Part shown: positions 14,604 to 18,760 of the stretch, piece after piece | How positions within the stretch are numbered: the first letter of the stretch is position 1 | How the letters are laid out: the number at the start of each line of letters is the position of its first letter | Assembly (NCBI GenBank): GCA_002332755.1 | Contig: DDBO01000147.1 | Span: forward strand, 1 to 18,760 | Source of the DNA: Bacteroidales bacterium UBA2030 | GTDB lineage: Bacteria > Bacteroidota > Bacteroidia > Bacteroidales > TTA-H9 | Length of the DNA: 18,760 nt | Reading direction: 5' to 3' | Program-made: the position numbers and the translations under genes | The notes under the pieces: model-generated | Databases searched by the model: none | Told to the model about the DNA's origin: nothing | The model's input: only the letters and a program-made list of their open reading frames with translations

Positions 14604-15455
14604 TTAAATAACAAGAATCGACTTAACCGGCTTGTGATCCGACAAACGATTGGCCCCCAAATCGTTTTCGAGAATTTGATAATCCATGGCCTGAATGTCG
14701 GGGGAAATCCAGATGAAGTCGATGTGCTCGCATGCCTCTCCTTTAAAACCGGTATAGGTGCAATCCGTTAAGGGTTTATATTCTTTTATTCTGCTTGAAG
14801 CCTCAGCAAGTCCGCTTTTTTGGGATATTAGTTTGATAACTTCACTTTCAGGAGTAGCATTGAAATCTCCCATTAAAATAACCGGCCCGGTCGAAGCTAA
14901 ATCTTTTGCCAACTGCGATACCATAAGAGCACTATTGCGTCGTGCCACTTCGCCTATGTGGTCTAAATGAGTATTCATCACGACAAAGGAGTTTCCTGTT
15001 TCTTTGTTTTTCAAGCGAACCCAGGTTACTATTCTTGGGCATGCAGCATCCCAGCCTTTTAAACCTGGACTATCAGGGGTCGGACTCAACCAGAAGGTTT
15101 TTCCCTCTATAAGCTCAAACCACGTAGAATCATAAAGAATTGCACTAAACTCGCCAGCTGTTTTTCCATCATCGCGTCCGTGACCAAACCATGTAAAACC
15201 GGGTAATCCGGTTTTGAGGTCGTTTAGTTGGTTGAGGAGGGCTTCCTGAAGACCGACTATCACCACCTTTTCTCTCTTGAGCATCTCTACCACTGCGTCT
15301 TTTCGATTGGGCCAGGCATTTATGCCATCCGCCGGATTGTCGAAACGGATGTTAAAAGTCATCAATGCCAATTCTTGTGATCCTTGGGCAAAAGTCCTTC
15401 CCAAACCCAGGGAGAAGAAGCCAAGAATGAGAAAAAATCCAATTTTTGATTTCAT
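14604..15455 (-). CDS. Secreted EEP-family hydrolase (second copy of the fold in this window)
   Basis: A 283-residue protein with a signal peptide (MKSKIGFFLILGFFSLGLGRTFA, then Q) and a complete endonuclease/exonuclease/phosphatase domain: LMTFNIRFDN (31-40), GLQEAL (metal Glu), VMNTHLDHIGEVAR (catalytic His), ILMGDFNATPES (Asp/Asn), HIDFIWIS, and RLSDHKPV at the C-terminus. All active-site positions are kept. It belongs to the short, single-domain subgroup common in Bacteroidota, often annotated simply as endonuclease/exonuclease/phosphatase; the substrate cannot be deduced. It differs clearly in motifs from the 1189-2214 protein, so it is not a recent duplicate. It lies 19 bases after the zinc-ribbon gene on the same strand and ends facing the terminator at 14565-14598. 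Confidence 0.87.
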   Translation of the reverse strand: MKSKIGFFLILGFFSLGLGRTFAQGSQELALMTFNIRFDNPADGINAWPNRKDAVVEMLKREKVVIVGLQEALLNQLNDLKTGLPGFTWFGHGRDDGKTAGEFSAILYDSTWFELIEGKTFWLSPTPDSPGLKGWDAACPRIVTWVRLKNKETGNSFVVMNTHLDHIGEVARRNSALMVSQLAKDLASTGPVILMGDFNATPESEVIKLISQKSGLAEASSRIKEYKPLTDCTYTGFKGEACEHIDFIWISPDIQAMDYQILENDLGANRLSDHKPVKSILVI

Positions 15456-15474
15456 AATGTCATTTTGGTAAAAA

Positions 15475-15768
15475 TCAGGTCATATCCACATAAACCTTAT
15501 GAAGCGGAATGTGGTGTCCTTCTTTCTCGCAATAAGGGCAAAATTTACTTGGTTCCGTGAAGTAGTAGTTGCATCGCTTGCACTTGTATCTGGCTTCCTT
15601 GTAAACTTTGATGGGTTTTACACTCTGATACCGGATAAAACCAGCTACAGGTGTGAAAATCAGACTTATAATAAATGTCAGAAACCAGGAAATTCCTTTT
15701 TTGTAAGAAAGGTAGGTAAGTGCTAAAGTCGCTAAGATATAAATGGTTATAAATATTAGCAAATCCAT
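15475..15768 (-). CDS. Small membrane protein with a C-terminal zinc ribbon
   Basis: A 97-residue protein of unknown function. Two hydrophobic segments at about residues 2-20 and 27-46 form a probable membrane hairpin, followed by a basic linker and a zinc ribbon with four cysteines, Cys63-x2-Cys66 (CKRC) and Cys77-x2-Cys80 (CPYC). The termini are predicted to be cytosolic, placing the ribbon at the inner face of the membrane. Ribbons of this type are common in small prokaryotic membrane proteins and do not define a function. The ATG at 15768 is the only good start. It is first of a two-gene minus-strand unit with the EEP protein. Confidence 0.75.
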   Translation of the reverse strand: MDLLIFITIYILATLALTYLSYKKGISWFLTFIISLIFTPVAGFIRYQSVKPIKVYKEARYKCKRCNYYFTEPSKFCPYCEKEGHHIPLHKVYVDMT

Positions 15769-15998
15769 ATGAGGGACTTAATTTTTTTTCTGGGTAGTAG
15801 GTTTAAAATTGTTACAAAATTCGGAATTATAGACCAAATTTTGGGCCAGTTGGTTGGTACTGGTCTTAAAAAATTTTTTCATGGTTTTGTGATGAGTTGT
15901 TTTACAGGGTTGTAGACGAATTGTGAACAATGATGGATTTGATTTGTTTAGAAAGTGTCTAAAAAACGCTTTAATAAACCAAATTTATCAAATATCTT
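15769..15998. other. Divergent intergenic region upstream of the 2-oxoacid dehydrogenase operon
   Basis: 230 bases, AT-rich, between the divergent zinc-ribbon and E1-alpha genes. It should hold promoters for both, but I found no convincing TAnnTTTG box with a correctly placed -33 element on the sense strand of either gene. The only TAAATTTG match (15979-15986, minus strand) points away from E1-alpha and is 211 bases from the zinc-ribbon start. Confidence 0.5.
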
Positions 15999-17087
15999 AT
16001 GTTTTCAGAATTTTCACCTTTAGAAGACAAGATGTTTCAGGTAATGGACAACGAAGGAAACATTGTTCGTCCGGAGTACATGCCTGAAGTTGACGGTCAA
16101 AGGTTGGTCAAGGCATACAAAGACATGTTGTTTGCCCGCACCGCCGATTTGATGGCGGTTTCATACCAACGTCAGGGCCGTATGTACACTTATCCTCCCA
16201 ACTACGGTCAGGAAGCCATTGCGGGAGCTATGGCAATTGTAATGCGCGAGAATGATTGGCTGGTACCTGCTTTCCGCGAATTGGGTGCCTGGTTGGCCAA
16301 AGGCGCATCTCTTAAAGAAATATTCCTTTATTTTATGGGATATGAGGAAGGGACTGTTTTCAGGAATGCAAAGAACATTTTACCCATCTCGGTTCCTATT
16401 GCTTCTCAGTATCAACATGCTGCAGGATTAGGTTATTCCATAAAATACAAAAAGGAAGATAGTGTGGTTTATGCTGTGGTAGGTGATGGTGGAACCTCAG
16501 AAGGAGATTTCTCGGAAGCCATCAATTTCGCTGCTGTTTGGGAAGCCCCTGTTGTTTTCCTTGTACAAAATAATCAATATGCGATTTCAGTACCCTTCCG
16601 CATGCAGACCCGTTCTGTTAATATTGCCGTTAAAGCTTATGCCTTTGGCATACCGGGTTTGAAAGTTGACGGTAACGATATTTTCGCCATGGTCAAGGCT
16701 TTGCAGGTCGCCCAGGAGCATGCACGCTCGGGAAAAGGTCCGGTATTGATAGAGGCTGTAACCTACCGTCGGGGTTCGCATACCACCAGTGACGATCCTA
16801 CGAAATACCGTACGAAGGAAGAGGAGGATGCTATGGCAAAAACGGATCCCCTCGATCGCTTTCGTAAGTATCTGGTAAATCAAAATTTATACGATCCCTC
16901 GCAAGAAGAAGAGCTTATAGCGCAATATAAAAAAGAGGTGGACCGGCAATTTACAGAAGCCGAAAATTACCCACCTTATCCTTTGGAAGACGTTTTCAAA
17001 TACACATATGTCGAGCTGCCCGACGATCTGAGACAGCAACAGATAGAACATGAAAAATTCCTCAAATGGAAGGAGGCCTTGAAATGA
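15999..17087 (+). CDS. pdhA: 2-oxoacid (pyruvate) dehydrogenase E1 component, alpha subunit
   Basis: Thiamine diphosphate-dependent decarboxylating subunit of a heterotetrameric E1. The 362-residue protein has the usual E1-alpha order: RQGRMYTYPPNYGQEA (58-73), the ThDP/Mg motif GDGGTSEGDF (162-171) with the closing NN at 191-192 (VQNNQYAIS), and the C-terminal loop YRRGSHTTSDDPTKYR, equivalent to the phosphorylation loop region of eukaryotic E1. The early 'FQVMDNEGNIV...MPE' resembles Gram-positive PdhA more than the E. coli AceE type. Pyruvate is the likeliest substrate, but branched-chain oxo acid dehydrogenases look alike, so the symbol is tentative. The start at 15999 could alternatively be the internal ATG at 16032. 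It overlaps E1-beta by 4 bases and leads the operon. Confidence 0.85.
   Translation: MFSEFSPLEDKMFQVMDNEGNIVRPEYMPEVDGQRLVKAYKDMLFARTADLMAVSYQRQGRMYTYPPNYGQEAIAGAMAIVMRENDWLVPAFRELGAWLAKGASLKEIFLYFMGYEEGTVFRNAKNILPISVPIASQYQHAAGLGYSIKYKKEDSVVYAVVGDGGTSEGDFSEAINFAAVWEAPVVFLVQNNQYAISVPFRMQTRSVNIAVKAYAFGIPGLKVDGNDIFAMVKALQVAQEHARSGKGPVLIEAVTYRRGSHTTSDDPTKYRTKEEEDAMAKTDPLDRFRKYLVNQNLYDPSQEEELIAQYKKEVDRQFTEAENYPPYPLEDVFKYTYVELPDDLRQQQIEHEKFLKWKEALK
17071..17076 (+). promoter_or_regulatory. Strong Shine-Dalgarno AGGAGG deciding the E1-beta start
   Basis: AGGAGG lies inside the end of the E1-alpha gene, 7 bases before ATG 17084. It is notable because most genes here lack a Shine-Dalgarno; it selects ATG 17084 over the in-frame ATG at 17066, which lies upstream of it. 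It suits translational coupling of E1-alpha and E1-beta for equal subunit amounts. Confidence 0.8.
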
Positions 17088-18061
17088 AAGTAATGACAAT
17101 GGTTTCGGCGATTAATAACGCCCTTGATATAAAACTTGCGGAAGACCCCATGATTGTGGCCTATGGTGAAGATGTAGGTGTTGAAGGTGGTGTGTTCCGT
17201 GTAACCGAAGGTTTACAAAAAAAATATGGTGCCCATCGTGTTTTCGACTCACCCCTGGCTGAATCAGCCATTGTTGGCACTGCAGTAGGTATGGCAGCCA
17301 ATGGTCTGCGTCCCGTTGTAGAGATGCAATTTTGCGGTTTTGTATATCCTGCATACAATCAGATTATCAGCCATGTGGCTCGTTTCTACAATCGCTCCCG
17401 TGGACGCTACCGTATGCCCATCGTCATTCGCTTCCCTTATGGCGGAGGCATCAATGCTCTTGAACACCACTCCGAAAGTATGGAAACTATTTACGGACAT
17501 ATTCCGGGAATAAAGGTAGTGATTCCTTCAACGCCTTACGATGCCAAAGGAATGCTGATATCGGCCATTGAGTCCGACGATCCTATCATTTTTATGGAAC
17601 CTAAACGTATTTATCGTGCCATCAAGCAGGAAGTACCTGAAGACAAATTTAGCATACCTTTAGGTAAAGCTAAGGTACTGCAGCAAGGCAGCGACTTGAC
17701 CTTAATCGCGTGGGGTGCCATGGTGCGCGAGGCGCAAAAAGCCATTGTGATGGCTAAGAAAGATGGTATTTCCGTAGAACTTATTGATTTGCGTACGATT
17801 TATCCCATCGACAGGCAGACCATTATAGAATCGGTGAAGAAAACCGGTCGGGTGGTCATAGTTCATGAAGAACCCTTGACTTTTGGCACCGGAGCTGAGC
17901 TTACTGCAATTATCAACGAAGATGCTTTTCTACATCTTGAGGCTCCGGTTAACCGCGTGGGTGGTTTCGACACCATAGTACCCTTACCCCGTGGTGAACA
18001 TCATTACATCATTTCGCCTGAAAAGATTTATTACAACATTTTGAAAACGATGAAATTTTGA
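17084..18061 (+). CDS. pdhB: 2-oxoacid (pyruvate) dehydrogenase E1 component, beta subunit
   Basis: From ATG 17084 the product has 325 residues, the usual E1-beta length. Together with E1-alpha it forms the alpha2-beta2 E1 that decarboxylates the 2-oxo acid and reductively acetylates E2. Visible signatures are AYGEDVGVEGGVFRVTEGL (26-44), FDSPLAESAI with Glu60 (ThDP activation), GGGINALEHHSES with the His128-His129 pair, VVIPSTPYDAKGMLISAI, LIAWGAMV and the C-terminal transketolase domain (VIVHEEPLTFG). The start codon overlaps the E1-alpha stop as ATGA and is served by AGGAGG. The close match of motifs such as 'STPYDAKG' and 'MEPKRIYR' to Gram-positive PdhB and to branched-chain E1-beta leaves the exact substrate open. 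Confidence 0.88.
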   Translation: MKVMTMVSAINNALDIKLAEDPMIVAYGEDVGVEGGVFRVTEGLQKKYGAHRVFDSPLAESAIVGTAVGMAANGLRPVVEMQFCGFVYPAYNQIISHVARFYNRSRGRYRMPIVIRFPYGGGINALEHHSESMETIYGHIPGIKVVIPSTPYDAKGMLISAIESDDPIIFMEPKRIYRAIKQEVPEDKFSIPLGKAKVLQQGSDLTLIAWGAMVREAQKAIVMAKKDGISVELIDLRTIYPIDRQTIIESVKKTGRVVIVHEEPLTFGTGAELTAIINEDAFLHLEAPVNRVGGFDTIVPLPRGEHHYIISPEKIYYNILKTMKF

Positions 18062-18088
18062 TTTTCATCCAACGAAAAACATTGAATC

Positions 18089-18760
18089 ATGAGATACATA
18101 TTTAATTTTCCCGACATTGGTGAAGGGCTCGATGAAGGTACCATTGTAGAATGGTATGTTCAAAAGGGTCAGCGGGTGGAATCCGGCCAGCCATTGGTTA
18201 ACATGGAAACGGATAAGGTAGTTACCGATATACCCTCGCCTAAAACGGGTGTTATTGTAGCCACTTATGGTAAGGTGGGCGAGACCATTCACGTGGGGTC
18301 GCCCCTGGTAGAGATAGAGATTGAAGGAGTAGAGGGTGCAGCCGCTGTAGAAGAGGCTAATCGTATAGAACAGGTGGAAGAAGAAGGCGCCGGCGTGGTC
18401 GGAACCCTTGAGGTTGCCGGCAATAATGCTTTCCTGCCTTCAAGCAACGAGGGACTCGAATCGTCTCCCGCAGCTGCCGATAGCAGGCCTCAGCGTAAGG
18501 CTCTGGCTACTCCTGTAGCCCGGGCTATGGCAAAAGAACTTGGAGTTGACATCAACCAGGTCACCGGTACTGGGCCTGGAGGCCGGGTTACTACTCAGGA
18601 TATTGAGAATTTTGTCAAAAAACAGACTCAAACTCCTGCTGGCATCAAGCCAACCCAGCAGGCTGCCGCACCTGCTCCTGCTGGCCCATTGGTTGAATAC
18701 GAACCTTTAACGCAAATTCGGAAAACCATTGCCCGCAACATGATTCAGTCGAAACAAAAT
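18089..18760 (+). CDS. Dihydrolipoamide acyltransferase E2, 5' part (cut by the window edge)
   Basis: The first 224 codons of the E2 core of the complex, starting at ATG 18089, 27 bases after E1-beta. Residues 1-78 are one lipoyl domain with the lipoylated lysine at Lys43 in METDKVV. A linker follows that is acidic and then Ser/Pro/Ala-rich. The peripheral subunit-binding domain is at about 136-175 (LATPVARAMAKELGVDI, GTGPGGRVTTQDI). An Ala/Pro linker leads to the beginning of the catalytic acyltransferase domain (LTQIRKTIARNMIQSK). Only one lipoyl domain is present. The catalytic His and the C-terminal half are beyond the edge; an E3 (lipoamide dehydrogenase) gene would be expected next. Pyruvate versus branched-chain specificity cannot be settled from this part. 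Confidence 0.93.
   Translation, partial: MRYIFNFPDIGEGLDEGTIVEWYVQKGQRVESGQPLVNMETDKVVTDIPSPKTGVIVATYGKVGETIHVGSPLVEIEIEGVEGAAAVEEANRIEQVEEEGAGVVGTLEVAGNNAFLPSSNEGLESSPAAADSRPQRKALATPVARAMAKELGVDINQVTGTGPGGRVTTQDIENFVKKQTQTPAGIKPTQQAAAPAPAGPLVEYEPLTQIRKTIARNMIQSKQN

Noticed and set aside
1189..15455. The two EEP proteins as a recent duplication
   Set aside because: Their lengths and motif wording differ throughout (for example GDLND versus GDFNA, NHWPS versus NTHLD); they share only the fold.

Overview
The window reads as chromosomal DNA of a member of the Bacteroidota, most likely Bacteroidales or a neighbouring order. The basis is a cell-surface protein with a gliding/type IX secretion type B C-terminal domain, an S46 dipeptidyl-peptidase, a DivIC/FtsB-like division protein, a series of secreted parvulin chaperones, several good matches to the Bacteroidota -7 promoter box TAnnTTTG, and a general lack of Shine-Dalgarno sequences (the exceptions, both AGGAG-like, lie before the PDH E1-beta gene and before an alternative GTG of the second chaperone gene). 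This placement is inferred from gene content. No rRNA, tRNA or CRISPR was seen.

Layout. Positions 1-484 hold the 3' end of an HD-domain phosphohydrolase gene and a small FtsB/DivIC-like gene. Positions 485-1188 form the only accessory-looking stretch: a 12-copy heptanucleotide tandem repeat, a possible terminator hairpin, and a decayed IS3-type OrfA on the minus strand with an in-frame amber codon and no OrfB. Positions 1189-2869 (minus) are a two-gene unit of rpe (ribulose-phosphate 3-epimerase) and a secreted endonuclease/exonuclease/phosphatase (EEP) protein. From 3064 the plus strand carries a multi-domain fibronectin-III-like surface protein, then guaB, then three consecutive periplasmic folding-factor genes (a double-parvulin PPIase, a SurA-N-like lipoprotein without a catalytic domain, and a SurA-like protein), a MoxR AAA+ ATPase, an S46 peptidase of the DPP11 type and a small coiled-coil lipoprotein, closed by a hairpin terminator at about 14565-14598. 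Facing this run (14604-15768, minus) are a second secreted EEP protein and a small membrane zinc-ribbon protein. From 15999 to the right edge runs a 2-oxoacid dehydrogenase operon: E1-alpha, E1-beta (ATGA overlap with a strong AGGAGG) and the 5' part of E2.

Functionally this is mostly core metabolism (pentose phosphate, GMP synthesis, pyruvate or branched-chain oxo acid oxidation) combined with envelope biogenesis. The three folding factors would escort outer-membrane and secreted proteins, and the S46 peptidase would release acidic dipeptides in the periplasm. I do not see a convincing undescribed defence or mobile system. The observations most worth a second look are the pair of mutually exclusive RNA hairpins between the first two chaperone genes, the amber-interrupted OrfA with its retained slippery site, the heptamer array, and the MoxR gene lacking its usual DUF58 partner.
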